NCBI GenBank assembly: GCA_034336665.1
Contig: CM067590.1
Location: forward strand, 4,249,748 to 4,313,747
From: Luscinia megarhynchos
Lineage: Eukaryota; Chordata; Aves; Passeriformes; Turdidae
Reading direction: 5' to 3'
Length of the DNA: 64,000 nucleotides
Under the pieces are notes generated by a model, which saw only the letters and a program-made list of their open reading frames with translations, was not told the origin of the DNA and ran no database searches. Shown one piece after another: positions 16,950 through 29,180 of the stretch. The position numbers and the translations under genes were made by a program. How positions within the stretch are numbered: position 1 is the first letter of the stretch; each line of letters begins with the position of its first letter.

Positions 16950-19500
16950 TTTTTACAACATTTATTCATATCTTTTTCTTTATTTTTAAATCTTCTTCTA
17001 TTTCGCTCACACTTTTTCCTTTTCATATTTTGAAGTATTTTACTAATCTCATTTTTTCTTATTTTCTTTTATTTTTTTTCTTTCCCTTTTTATTTTTACT
17101 TTTTCCATCCTCCTTTTCTCTGTCTCCCCTCCTCTTTTTATTCTCTCTTTGCATTCTCTGCTTTCCCCCACCTGTCCCTTGAATTTCTGTCTCTAAACCC
17201 TCCTGGCTGCACAAATATTCACTGTACTTCCATCTCCAATATTTTCCTCCCTAATTCCTTTTCCCATCCTCAGATGGAAGTTCTGATATTTGCAGATTTT
17301 GTTGTATTATTCCACTTTATTTTTCCTCATTGTCGAAGTTGGATGCTTTTGCTGCCTCTTCTTTCCACTGTGCTTATTTGAGCGGCATCATTTTGGATTT
17401 CAAGCAAGTTGGAGAATAAATAATTGTTCTGTTGATAAAAAACCTGCAAAAAAGACATTTCTTGGGTCTTTCCAGACTAAAAAAGTCTTAACTGGGAACC
17501 CATCCTAAGGCTTCAGCCTTGAATTCCACAGGTGACAAAAGCTCTTGGTTGTAGCAGAGGAAATAAGACTTAAATTTTTGGAAATATTTAAGTTTTATTA
17601 ATTTTTGGTCATCCTAAAATTGCATTTTGCTGTGCTCTGGCTTCTCACTGGCTGGATTTCTTGGAAGCAGCTAAAGATTTGTTGGGATAAGAGAAATACA
17701 GTTCCCTAAGTGTCCTGTGTGTCAGTTATCCCAGATTAGAATTCTGCTCATAATAATTCTTGCAGTAATTAATTATAGGGTGACTTTCATGCCAGCACAA
17801 GTGGAAGAACCTGCAGATATGAGACAGAAAATATTAATTCCTCCAATTTCTGGCATTTCTGGTTGCCAAATGCAGCAGGTTTCACTTCGAAAGCTGCTTT
17901 CAAAATTCAAGCATCTTTAAGGTGCCTCAGGATTTTAGTTCTCTTATAGAGTCAAAACCATCAGCTGTATCCAGAAAATATTCCAATCCAATTTGAATTT
18001 CTTGACAGTGTGCCCTTAAAAGTTAAATTCAAATGATGCTGGGTTAGGAAATCAAACATGAAGAACTTTTGGTTTTGTTTTGTTTTGTTTGTGGGGTCAG
18101 GTTTTTGCTGTTGTTCTCTGCCCGTCGGTTTTTGAGGCCATACATTTTTCCTTAATTAAAAGGTGAGACTTCTCTAATGAGGCACCTTTAGAGGCTTCCA
18201 GAAAAACAGCTGATACTGGGAAATTCTTATAAACTCCAGGATTTTTTTTTCCTGAGCAGCTGTAGAACATCTTGGAAGCAGCAACATCTGGCCCTGACTT
18301 TGCCCTTGGGGTCCCTGCCCTGATTCCTCCTGAGGTGGAAACACAGCCCAATTTCTGCTGTTCACACACTGCTGCTGTTTCTCACTCTAATTAATTAATT
18401 AATTAATAATTGACCTTCCAGCCTGCTCTGGCTGTGGGGGTATTTTCAGTGGGTGGGAGTTGGTTTGAGGGGGCCTCAGCAACTGGGGGTGGAGTGTCCC
18501 CTTAAATTTGGATTTTGGGGAGCTGGGGACTCATCCCATCACCTGGGGATCCCTCAGACATAAAAGGTGGGGTTGGTGAAGTCCTTTTGGTGAAAAACCT
18601 GCCCTGAGTCTGCTGAAATTGCTGCCAGGCCACAGCTCCTGCCTTTTGCAAAGCTGTGCAATAATTCAGGTGACTAAAAATGAGCCAGGTAAGGTGTAAT
18701 TCATAACAGGAAATCAGGTAAGGGGTAATTAATAGCAGAAAGTCAGATAAGGGGGAGTCAAGAGCAGATTTTGCCTTTGTGTGTTGAAAAGGAAAAGGAC
18801 CTTAATTTTCTTGTGGAGTCAAACTCCTCCTGCTTCTGCCTTGTGCGTGTTTTACTGTGATTCTTAATACTGCAATAACTGAGATATTGCAAAGACTGGA
18901 AATAAGCAGGGGATGGAAGAGAGAGTTCATTGGTTTTTGCTTTTTTCTGTCATGGTCTGGCTGTTTATTTCTGCTGTTTGGGCACAAACCTGGAAGGAGT
19001 TGAGCAGCTTTAGTGGAAACACTCCCAATTTGGCTCGAGCGCAGTTTCAGACAAAACCCAAATCTTAATTTAGAGCCTTGACTTTATTTACCCAGCATTT
19101 TGAGACTGATAAAGCTCTGATAAGGCCCCTGCTGCCTTGGGCACAGAGGAACCAAGATTTGGGGTTGAAGTGAGTGGTTTCAGCTTTCATGGGTTGCCAG
19201 CAGCTCTGTGTGTTACGGAAACTCAGCAGCACTGACTGTGCCTGAAAAATCTTCAGAAGCTTCATTTATTTCCTGTGATGGCAGAGTGAAAGGGAAACCT
19301 CTGAGAGAAAATCTTGATATTAGCCATTAATGACTGAGAGATGTGATCAGGCTGGGCTGAGAGTGCCTTTGGCACATGCACGAGTTGGGGAGGCCTGGTA
19401 GCTCCAGGTCAGGCTGCTGGTGATGATTTGCTTCCTTTCAAAAGGAAAAAGAAAGTTTTTTAGGAGGATTTTCATGTCCTGTGACAAGATTTCTGCAAAA
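16950..19500. other. No recognisable gene
   Basis: Pyrimidine-rich from 16950 to 17200 (many TTTT/CTTT runs), then ordinary AT-rich sequence. No ORF over 100 codons. Confidence 0.4.
18390..18413. repeat. TTAA tetranucleotide microsatellite
   Basis: Five or so consecutive TTAA units within AATTAATTAATTAATTAAT. Confidence 0.9.
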
Positions 19501-19529
19501 GAACTCAAGGCTAGAGCGTTCCTGCTGAA

Positions 19530-19612
19530 TCTTAGGTTGGTTTGGGTTGGAAGAGACCAAAGCCCAATGTCCAGCCTGGCCTGGGATATTTCCAAGAATC
19601 CTGGGGAAACCA
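19530..19612 (-). mobile_element. CR1 LINE tail, partial
   Basis: TTGGTTTGGGTTGGAAGAGA followed directly by GCCCAATGTCCAGCCTGGCC; internally deleted relative to the other copies. Confidence 0.75.
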
Positions 19613-20629
19613 CAGTTTGTAACCACAAGGAGACAATGGCAAAGGTGCCACGTGCAGAAATTCTTGGTTCTTGAGATGCTCCCAGTCAGCTGAATATTCT
19701 GCACATCTCAGTGAGAATGGTCTGGAGCAGGAGGGAGAAGCAATAAAGGGAGTTTTGCAGAAACTCTTGTAAATGGGACCCTCAGCCCTGAGTTTGGAAG
19801 TGCCTGTGCTGGTTTAGGCACAGGAAAAGATTGGGAGAAAGAGAGGGAGAGCTGGACTTGGTTTCAGTTTTATCTGCTTAAAGCAAAATAATTTCTTAGG
19901 GCTGGAATCTGGCTGGGTTTGTAAAATCCTGCATGTGTGTGTCTCTGGGCCTCAAGGATAAGGTCAGAAAGGGCCTGGTTCAGTTTGGTAAATTAGGAAT
20001 AATTTGCAGCTGCTGCTGGGAGCAGGAAGATGGGGATCCTGGAAGTTTCATGGGCCATAAAAAATATTTTGGGTTGTGCATTTTGAAACAGATTCGTGGA
20101 AGGATGAAGGAAGGAATTGGGAATATCAAATACAGGAGAAGGCTCTTTCCTGACTGGTGTTTGCTGGGGGATGGATTTGGAAAATGAGGGGAAATTTTGT
20201 TTTTATAAGGATTAGTTCTGCTTTTCCTCTGGAAGTGTTGCTTGGTGACAGTGACACCTTTTCAGCTCCTGCAGAGCAGTGGGATTTTGTCATTTGCAAG
20301 TGATAAAAAATGACCCAAATGACAGAGTTCCACTCTGCTTTTAAAATAGGGATTTCATGCGCCCTCAAGACCTTCTGGCCAGGAATGGTCACACCTCCCA
20401 AAGAGCAGAAATGTGGTCAATTATTTCCTGGTGAGTCTTGACTTCTGAACTGGAATTCTTGGGAATTCCAAGGCAGAAACCCCTGACTCCTTAAGGCCAA
20501 TGGCAGTTCTTGCTTGAGCCAGCATTTCTTGTCTCAGAAAAAGCTCTTAGTGCTTAATTTTAGATTTCAGTTTAGGCCTCCTGGATTTCAGGGCCTGCAG
20601 TGACGTTGTGTGGGGAGGAAGGGACTTAC

Positions 20630-20680
20630 CTTGGGCTGGCGGCCGCCTCTCACTTCTTCCTCCTGAGACATCACCGTAAC
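20630..20680 (-). CDS. Candidate small exon with start codon (unrecognised gene)
   Basis: On the minus strand a good acceptor (CTGAAGGTTACCCCACAG) precedes base 20680 and a strong donor (CCCAAG|GTAAGT) follows base 20630. Between them is an in-frame ATG with 14 codons, MSQEEEVRGGRQPK, to the splice junction. It contains a NotI-type GCGGCCGC and lies in a locally CpG-containing patch that continues to about 20950. I do not recognise the protein and cannot identify the next exon, so this may be chance. Confidence 0.22.
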
Positions 20681-21562
20681 CTGTGGGGTAACCTTCAGAT
20701 AATGGTGAGCTTTATCTCTGCCCATCGATCTTCACTTTTTAAAAAAACCCTATTGTGACAGCAGTTTTGGTCACATTCAGTGTGCAGCAGATGGAATTTT
20801 CCATCCCTCTGGGTAGGCAGAGAGGGGAGGAGGGCGGAAGCCGGGCTGCACTTGCCACACGTCGCTCGTGGGCATCCAGCTGCTCCTCCAAGGAGCTCCT
20901 CCAGCTCCTGGGCTCCATTTCTTCTCCTCCCATCGTGAGAGTGAAGATCCAGTGCCTGGAAAAAGCTTTCCTGCAGTGCCATCAAGGTAAATGCAGCCAC
21001 ACCCTGCAGGTTCCTGTCCGCAGCCCCAGAGCAGCTGCTGGAAATATCCCAGGAATTTCCAGGTTCATCCTCTGTGCTGCTGGGGGGCACAAAGGCTTTG
21101 TGTGCTCTTTCCTCTCTATAAATGATATCATAGGTGATATTTTCAAGGAGACAGGTCTGATGTGGATGGGCCTGCAGTCTGGGCCCTGTGGCTGTGCTCA
21201 GCTGTGATCTCAGCGAGGGGCAGTGTCAGGAGTTCTTGGCCAGGTTTGGTTTGTTGGCATCAGTCAGCTCAGGGGAATCCCAGCCTCTCTCAGCATTGTT
21301 TGATCTGAATGAAAGACCTCGGATATTTCAAAGAAATGGCCAGGGGAAAGAGAGTAATGCTGTTATTCATGTTCTGTGTTCCTGGGGCAGAGTCCAACAA
21401 ATGGGTGCTGAAACTGGAGGAGCAACCAAAGATGTTTGTGAAATGCTCCATAGTGCTCAGGTTGTTTTTCTGACATAATTGGCTTCCAAGCAGAGTTTTA
21501 GTTGTTCAAAAAAATAGGCAGAAATTATATGAAAGTAGTGAGATTGAATTGCTTTGAGTTTT

Positions 21563-22045
21563 CATAGAATCACAGAATGATGGAATGGTTTGGGTTGGAA
21601 GGGACTTTAAATTCCATCTCATTCCACCCCTGCCATGGCAGGGACACCTCCCATTTTTCCAGGCTGCTCCAAACCCCATCCAACCTGGGCTGGGCACTGC
21701 CAAGGATCCAGGGGCAGCCACAGCTGCTCTGGGCACCCTGTGCCAGGGCTGCCCACCCTGCCAGGGAACAATTCCTGCCCAATATCCCACCCAGCCCTGC
21801 CCTCTGGCAGTGGCAGCCATGCCCTGGGCTCCTGTCCCTCCATCCCTTGGAAATATTATCTCTCCATCTCTCTCGGAGCTCCTTCAGGTCCTTGGAAGGC
21901 CACAATTAGTTTACCTTCTCCAGGCTGAACATTCCCAGTTCTTCTCAGCCTTTCCTCCCAGAGCTGCTCCACCCCTCTGACCATCCTGGTTCCTCCTCTG
22001 GACTCTCTCCAGCAGCTCCACATCCATCCCATCCTCAGGACTCCT
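21563..22045 (-). mobile_element. CR1 LINE 3' fragment, antisense (~480 bp)
   Basis: Starts CATAGAATCACAGAATGATGG, then GGTTTGGGTTGGAAGGGACT, CCATGGCAGGGACACCTCCC and CAATATCCCACCCAGCCCTG. It extends to TCTGGACTCTCTCCAGCAGC, one of the longer CR1 tails here. Confidence 0.92.
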
Positions 22046-22049
22046 GAGC

Positions 22050-25000
22050 TGATTTCAGTTTTTGGCTGAAATACTCAAATCTCTGATTCCACTATTTCTA
22101 AACTGTCCCAGAGTCAATACTATCCATCCAAACTATGAAATAAAACAGGGGAAGAAAAAGAATTCTTGAAAACCCTTTCCCAGAGGAAAAAAAGCCCCAC
22201 ATTTTATGAATATCTTGCATTGAACCAGGATGGGACAGGTCAGATTTCTCGGGCACAGAAGCAACTGAAATGAAGCAAACACTGTGAAAACTTCATTATT
22301 TTCTGATTCTGTGATTATTCAGCAGCTCTCACTGAGGCATTTGCAGACCAAGAAATGCAAAACTCGGCCCCTTGCAAAGGCTCAGCAGCATCTTGGGGCT
22401 TTTCAGGGTTTTGCAGCACATTTCCAGCCTCATGGTCTGTCACAGACCCACAGTCAAACTCAGAGGTCAGGTTGTTCCAAGCTGAGCAATACCTGAGCTG
22501 CTTTTGAGGCTTTTTACCCCGAGCACAGTGGGCTCAGGGCTGTGGGCTTGGACCACAGGGCCTGGGGGGAATCAAGGCAGCAGCTGCTTTGGTAACTCAG
22601 GGTGGGTTCCCCGGCTTTGAACACTCCTACCTCAAGACCAAAAAGACAAAATTAATTCTACCAAGCTTCCAACAAACCACCTGTTGTGACTAGGCTGTGG
22701 ACACTGTGATTTAATAGCTTAGAGCTTAAAATTTTAGCACACCAGGAAGTTCGTGGTGTCCTCCTGACCTGGAATCTGTAGAGGAAAAGCTGATTTTGGG
22801 GAGTTCAGCATCCATGGTTGTAATAGTAATAGGAATGAATAATAATTGCAATCTGCTCCAGAGAATCCTTCTGTCATTTTGAAATCTGAATTTCCAAGAA
22901 AGGAACGCAAAGCTTGAGTGACTTTAGAGAAGTTGAAGGTGAAAACGCCTAATTTTGGAAAGTAAAGGCTCTGCAATCCATTGCCAGACCTGCAGCAATA
23001 TTTAACACTTGATGCCAACAATCATTTGGTGTTTTCAAAACAGACCCACAGCAAATTGGGGCTTTGGCACACTGGGGTGGTTTCTGAGTCAGGTTTAGTT
23101 CGAGTTTGAGTTTAAAGCTCTCAGTCCTCTGGCACTGGCTGCCACAGGTCACCGGGTTCTCCTGTTTGCTCCTTTTGTGCCTCCTTTCATCACCAGACCA
23201 CGTTATTTCCCACTGAGACCTAAGAAGTGAGTAATAGCTGTTCCTCAACAGCTCCTGTTAACCACTGTGCAGTGTGAATGTCAAATACTCAGGAATATGA
23301 GTAATTAGAGTGGAGCCCTTTTATCTTAAACAGGCTGGGAGGTTTAGAGAGCACCCTGAGATACCACCAAACCACAGGGTTAATTTTTTTCTTACTACTC
23401 AGGTGAAGAAGCAGCAGCAGCAGGAACCAAAACTGGTTTGCTTCTTGCAGTGTTTGTACAGCACAGTGTCCCTGGGAGAAGTTTTCAGAGGTTTCTGATG
23501 TAAATCAGTACCTGGGCCTCATTTTATCACTGTAAATTCTCGTATCAGTGAAAAATATCAGAGTTATCTCATTTTATCAAAGCAAATTCTCAATAACTCC
23601 TGTGGGTTTGATATTGATGTGCTGGAGTGGCTTGAGATTAAGAGCTGAATTTTGATTTAGTTTAGGATGAGATAATTTAAAAGACAAAAAATAGGCAGCT
23701 CTCAATCTCTTTTCTATTGATGTGAAGAAAGGGCAACTTGGCTCAAATTGTGTGATTTAAACTACAAATTCCAGATTCTGACCCCACTTTAATAAAGGTA
23801 AATTCCAGTGATGTTACCATGGATTGGCACTTATATATCTGGGTGATGAAGCTGTGAGATCAGGAAACTGGGAATGAAAATTTGATCCAAAGATTGTCTG
23901 GTCTGTGGGGCAGTGAATTTCATAATGGAATTGGGTGTTTTTTTGGAAAACAATTGGAAGTTTCCTTCCCTTTGCTTGTTTAAAATTGACAATTTTCACC
24001 TCAGAGCTAAAGAACAGAAATCTCCAATACAGGGAGGTTCTGCCAAGTCACTCTGTGTCCTTTGATATTACATTGATTGTCCTATTTAATTAAAATACCT
24101 TTAGACTTATGCTTGGATTTTAATTTTTTATGTTTTAGTGATGGATGCTCCTCTTGGCTGTGCTTTTAAATGGGACTTCAAACACCAAGATTTTATTGAT
24201 TTTTGCAGACATAATTTTTTCTATATAAGGATAAATGGGTGTGAAGATTTAAGAAAAATTTTGCAACTTGGAGAAGCCATCGAGAGATGTAGCAAAATTC
24301 AGAGTCACATATTAAAAATTGAGGAAACTGAGAATAATAAAATACAGATATGATACTGCAGGAATTGAATTTTGTATTTAATCCACATCATCCTTTCTAA
24401 CCCCAAGGTAAAACTATGGCTGTGGTTCAACTGTATATCAATAACCACTTGCTGCTGAACAAGGCCTGATCTTTGTGCTGTTTTTGGTGACTACTGATGA
24501 CTAACTCTAAATTTTAGCTGTGCTGTATGAAGATTCCCTTTGTTTCTTTGAAATCAAATCTGTTCATTTTCAATCCCAGTTCATTTTCTTTACGCCTGAG
24601 AAATAACGAGTTAAAATTTCCGTTTGGACAAACTGCTCTGGTTGCCCTTTGCAGGATTTATTTTAATTTCACTGAATCCTTGAAACAAAAAGGAATAATC
24701 TGAGGGTCGAGGGCTTGCCTTGGGCCTGGAGCAAAGGGAGATTCAGCAGCTGATTTTGGGGTGGTTTGATTGTGTGTCAGCTCAGGGCTCAGCACTGAAT
24801 CAGTTCCGCTGAGATATCGAGTTTTTCCTGGAGGGTTTTGCACACTCTGCTGGAAAGTCCAACTGATCAGAGGCCGCCCTGACGTGTGGCTCAGGGGGGA
24901 GATAAGGGAAAGGAGGGGAGATAGGGCTGAACCAAATCTCTGAAGCTGAGCCCTTCAAGGCCTGCTTGTAGTGGGAGGAAAAGGTTTTACCAAAAACAAG

Positions 25001-25350
25001 GATCTTTTGAGCAATGTGGTGGGGAGCAAATAGAAACCCCTGATACAGCACATCCTCACCCTGCCAGAGGTGCTCATCAGACCAGGGCACGCACACTCAG
25101 CTGATCAGGGGCATTGTAGAAGTGATTAGGATGGGTTTCACTGCTTATCTTCATGTATTTACCAATCTTTAGACAAAAACCGTGCCTTGCTTTCAGCCTG
25201 CTCAGAGGTAAAGCTCAAAGGCTGCTCTCTGGAGAAGCAAAGCTTCTGAGAGATGCTCTGGCTGAGCAGAACCAGCAGATTTAGTGCAAAGAAAAAAAAA
25301 AAAAGAGAGGTGAAAACCAAAGAAACAGCATCATTTTAGAAATGTTTTGG
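22050..25350. other. No recognisable gene
   Basis: Intergenic or intronic unique sequence. An AT-rich 71-codon ORF at 24138-24353 is the only one with an unusual look, but has no family match. Confidence 0.4.
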
Positions 25351-25358
25351 TGCTTTCT

Positions 25359-25681
25359 TGTTGGATACTGCTGGGAACCAGGGAAAAAGCAGCCTTGAAG
25401 CCTTGGGTTTCTCAGCCTGCACAAGAAATTAAAACACCTGCAGGTGTGTGTGTGAGAGACATGTAGTGTCTTGTGATGTTTTGCAGAAAGCAAAAAAGAA
25501 GACACTTCAAAGAAGTGTTGCCTTCCTGGACCAATAAGTCTTTTCTATTTTGTTTGGCACGAACTACCCTATACATGTGTGTAGTGTTTCTTTGAATAAA
25601 GCTCTCTTTCTGCTTCTCCATTGCACGAGGAACTATCCTGCATTATCCTTTCTGCTGCTCCTATGGCCTAAAAATGCATCA
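25359..25681 (+). mobile_element. Solo LTR of an endogenous retrovirus (323 bp) with 6-bp TSD
   Basis: Begins TGTTGGATACTGCTGGGAAC and ends AAAATGCATCA. It is flanked by the exact direct repeat CTTTCT (25353-25358 and 25682-25687). Contains an AATAAAGCTCT polyadenylation signal near 25597. The 6-bp target duplication suits an ERVK-type integrase. No internal coding region is present. Same family as 43562-43897. Confidence 0.85.
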
Positions 25682-25699
25682 CTTTCTGTTGGGGATGCA

Positions 25700-27260
25700 G
25701 GTAACACAGAGCTCAGCCCATATTCAGGCCAGACACTGATAAATAAACATCTTTCATGCAAAAAAACAACAGACACCAGAGCACCTTAGAAACTCTTGGT
25801 TGCATAATTGAGCTGACCAAAGCTCTGGTGTCACTGTTGATGTGAATGTTTGCACTGGCTCTGTGGAGATGGCTCGGTGTCACTTTGTGCTCTCTGCTCG
25901 CCAAGAGCCCCGAGGCTCGTGTGGGCACAGGTGTGACTCTGTGGGCTGCAGATAAAAATAACAGGTAGAGGTGAGACTCTGTGGCCTCAACCTTGATGCT
26001 TTCACACACTGGCCCAGCTCAGGGTTCATTCCTTGACCTTAAAAGGCCAGACCCTGCCGCTGATAAGAGCTTCTTCCCCTGCCTCCCCCTTCCCCTCCTT
26101 CCAGCCTTCCCCACCTCCAAGGAATGGAGATGTTTGACTCCTTTTCCCCCTGGGTTCAACCCTCACTTCTCACTATTTCGCTTCCACATGCTTCAAATGT
26201 TGAGCCCTGAAGGGAATTCCCACCTTGGCACCATCACTCTGAGTGTGAGGGCTTGGAAGAATGTGGGAGAAGCTCAACAAAATTGGTTTTCAGGAAGGTT
26301 CAATGCTCAGGTTCTGTCTCATAAATGCTGTTTTGGGTTCTTTTTTCCCCTGTGATTCCCAGCCTGACTGAACAGGAAATATTGGGAACAGTAATCCCAA
26401 AACTTCCCATAGGATCCCCTTGTGATGGGCACCATGAGCAAGGGAAGGACGGAGAGGGAACAACCTGACTGTGGGTGAGAAGTTTACTCAGTGAAAAAGC
26501 CACTTGTAGATGTCTGACTCATTCAACAAACAACTCACGTCACCTCCAAACCTGAAACATTCCTGCTAAGTGATTAAGCCCTGAAAAAACTGCATTTCTG
26601 CCTCTTGTCACTGTGAGAAACCAGAAATCCACTTGCTGAAATTCTCCTTTTGATGCTTTCAGGTCAGCAGTAATTTTGATCGAAAGCAGGAGGAATTACC
26701 CCAAACTTACTCATGCTAAAGGACATTCTTTGTTTTGGTTTGTAGTTACACTCAGAACCTTTGTGTACCCTTTGAGGCCTCCAGTGCTTAGGGATAAGTT
26801 AAAATAAATGCATTCCAAATGTATTTAATTAAAAAACCTCACTGGCTTGTGCAGAGAGTACTTTGGTGGGACTTGTCCTGTTTAAATCAGAACAAAACTC
26901 TGGGCAAACTGGGAGAGGGAATAGATGTGGATTGGTCTGGTTTGCAGGTCTGAGTTATGCAGAGATCACTGGTGATGACAACTGGCCAGTACTGAAGGTT
27001 TCTAAATCTGCATAAATAAAGATTTCATCTGCAAGCAGTAGAACACTGAATCAAAGGCCTTGAACAGCATTTTAGGCTCAGTGCTCACTTTTCTGCTGTA
27101 CAATATTTATGTAACTCTGTGTATGTATGATGGAGCTCATTTAATCCATTCTCACATTGCTTGATCATCAAAATCCTCCAGAGATCTTTTCCTGCTTCAT
27201 TTGTTGGGTGCTTGGGATACTTGAAAAGAGATCTGATTTTCTGAAATACCTTTAAATGGA
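25700..27260. other. No recognisable gene
   Basis: Unique sequence; no ORF over 125 codons and no domain signature. Confidence 0.4.
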
Positions 27261-27271
27261 CACTGAGTAGG

Positions 27272-27488
27272 ATTTGATGGGATATTGGGCAGGAATTGCT
27301 CCCTCGGAGGGTGGGGAGCCCTGGCACAGGGTGCCCAGAGCAGCTGTGGCTGCCCCTGGATCCCTGGCAGTGCCCAAGGCCAGGCTGGACATTGGGGCTG
27401 GAGCACCTGGGACAGTGGGAGGTGTCCCTGCCAGGGCAGGGGTGGCACTGGGTGGGCTTTGAGGTCCCCCTAACCCAAACCACTCCAA
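27272..27488 (+). mobile_element. CR1 LINE 3' fragment
   Basis: GGGATATTGGGCAGGAATTG, GGCTGCCCCTGGATCCCTGG, then GGGAGGTGTCCCTGCCAGGG and CCTAACCCAAACCACTCCAAG. Confidence 0.9.
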
Positions 27489-27876
27489 GACAGCAAAGCT
27501 GTTTTCTAACCCACTTCAGCTCCTCCCCACAGTCCGTGACTGAGGTAAATCAGTTCTTCTCCCTGTGCCTTCCTTATCTCCCTCCCAAACAGGGCTAATG
27601 ACTCTTATTTCCTTTGTAAGGCAGCTTGAGATGAGTGAGAGATCACTACTAATTTTTATCATCTTGGTTGAAGTTACTTAGATAAAGTGTGACTGTTCAC
27701 TGAGTCGGCAAAACGTGTGGGGTGGAACTCTGCTCGGTCATGCACGTTTTTTGGATATCCTGGGGTGGACTTTGCAGATGTTGGTGAGATGTAAGTGACT
27801 GATTGATGTGCTGACACATCAGAACCTGAATATTTTGAAAACATTACAGAATCTGAATATTTTGAAAAGGTGGCTC

Positions 27877-28305
27877 TGATGGATTAAGTTTTAAGTTTTT
27901 CTGTTCTGCTTGGATGTGCAGCTTTTAGTTTTATATTGAGGGTTACTAGGATCTTTTTCACAGGGTGGTGAAGACAAAACTATCCTATTCCAGCTGGGGA
28001 CTCAAGGAAAATCTCTTCAAACTTTGGGCCCTAAGCATAAACAATGTGAAAAGAGGACGGGCAAGCAAGCAAGGAGGATGAAACTTCCTGATTTGAGGCT
28101 ATTAATTGGACAGTTGATTTCTGTATGCAAATAGACTAAAACCTATAAAAATGTGAGATTTCCTCACCAAGCTCTCTTTTGCTTCCACCTTGGAGCCATC
28201 CAGGCAGTGGCACTGCTACTGCCAGGGTGTGGCCTTTGAAGGCCCCTCAATAAATACTCTTTTTATTTCTCTGTCTAGCCTCTATTCCAGCTCCTCTAGG
28301 CATCA
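27877..28305 (+). mobile_element. Probable solo LTR, second family
   Basis: TATA-like CCTATAAAAATGTGAG near 28142, then CAATAAATACTC polyadenylation signal near 28247, ending CTCTAGGCATCA. A possible 4-bp target duplication GCTC lies at 27873-27876 and 28306-28309, which would place the start at TGATGG. The left boundary is tentative, the LTR character is clear from promoter plus poly(A) order. Confidence 0.6.
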
Positions 28306-28322
28306 GCTCCAAAATGACAGGA

Positions 28323-29038
28323 TGTCTTGGTTTGAAAGACAGGTGTCTGCTAAGAAAGGTGGGAGCTGCTTTTTGAAATGGAGAATGTAAACCCTCTCCC
28401 TCCAAATTATTATAATTTTTAAATTAAGAGGCTCTCAGATAAAGATATGGGAATAGGAATAACAGTTCTTTACTAGGAAAATTAAAATAGAAATACAGCA
28501 TTACAAAGAACAAACTCCAAACACTGCCAGAGTCAGAATCCAAGCTGACACCCGTCAGTCAATCAGGGTGTTGGCAGCAGTCCCATTCCATGGTGGCTGC
28601 ATCCTCCTGCAGTGGCAGATGTGGTTCAGCTGGAGCAGTGCCCCTGTAGAAGGTGCAGTTTCCTCTGAAGGTCCAGGGATCATGTGGGAAGGTCTGGTTT
28701 TCCTCTGGAATCCAGTGAAAAGATGGATAACTTGCTGCCCAAAATCTCAGTTTTTATCTGGGTAGGAAAGGCTTGGCTCCTCCCCTGGCTGGAGCATCTC
28801 CCAGTGGGATGATGTAATTTTATCAGTCATGCACTGGGACTCACTGGCCATTAACAGGAGATATCTCCTGGAGGGAGGATGGGCTGTGGAAAAGATAAAG
28901 AACCCCACCTGGTTTTAACAGCTGGCCCATTAGCAGAGAATATATCCCACAGAGATATGAATCAATGCCACACCTGCTTTCAGCAGATGGTGATAGAATA
29001 CAGACTTTTGGTTCCATCCTATATTGCAACCTAAGACA
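28323..29038. mobile_element. Solo LTR (716 bp) with 5-bp TSD, third family
   Basis: Begins TGTCTTGGTTTGAAAGACAG and ends CAACCTAAGACA. It is flanked by the exact direct repeat CAGGA (28318-28322 and 29039-29043), as expected for an ERVL-like insertion. Decayed relatives lie at about 300-870 and 34843-35888. It sits 12 bp from the end of the previous LTR and 140 bp upstream of the NFIL3-like coding exon. Transcription orientation not determined. Confidence 0.85.
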
Positions 29039-29180
29039 CAGGAATAAGCAGGAGAAGCTGTCCTCATTTTCCACGTGTGTATAACAGAGAGAAAAAAAAT
29101 CCCATTCCGACATTAATTTACCCAAGGGCACTAATCAACAGCACTATTGGAGGTAACTAATGAGCGTTCTCATTCCCACA

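Larger units (their letters stand above)
16824..29180 (+). other. Putative long first intron of the NFIL3-like gene
   Basis: If the exon pair is right, this is a 12.4-kb GT-AG intron. It holds three CR1 copies (19530, 21563, 27272), three solo LTRs (25359, 27877, 28323), a TTAA microsatellite and one candidate minus-strand exon at 20630-20680. Large parts (17000-19500, 22050-25350, 25700-27260) hold no recognised repeat or gene. Confidence 0.4.

Noticed and set aside
24138..24353. 71-codon AT-rich ORF with polar residues
   Set aside because: Short, no splice or promoter context, no recognised domain; expected by chance in AT-rich sequence.
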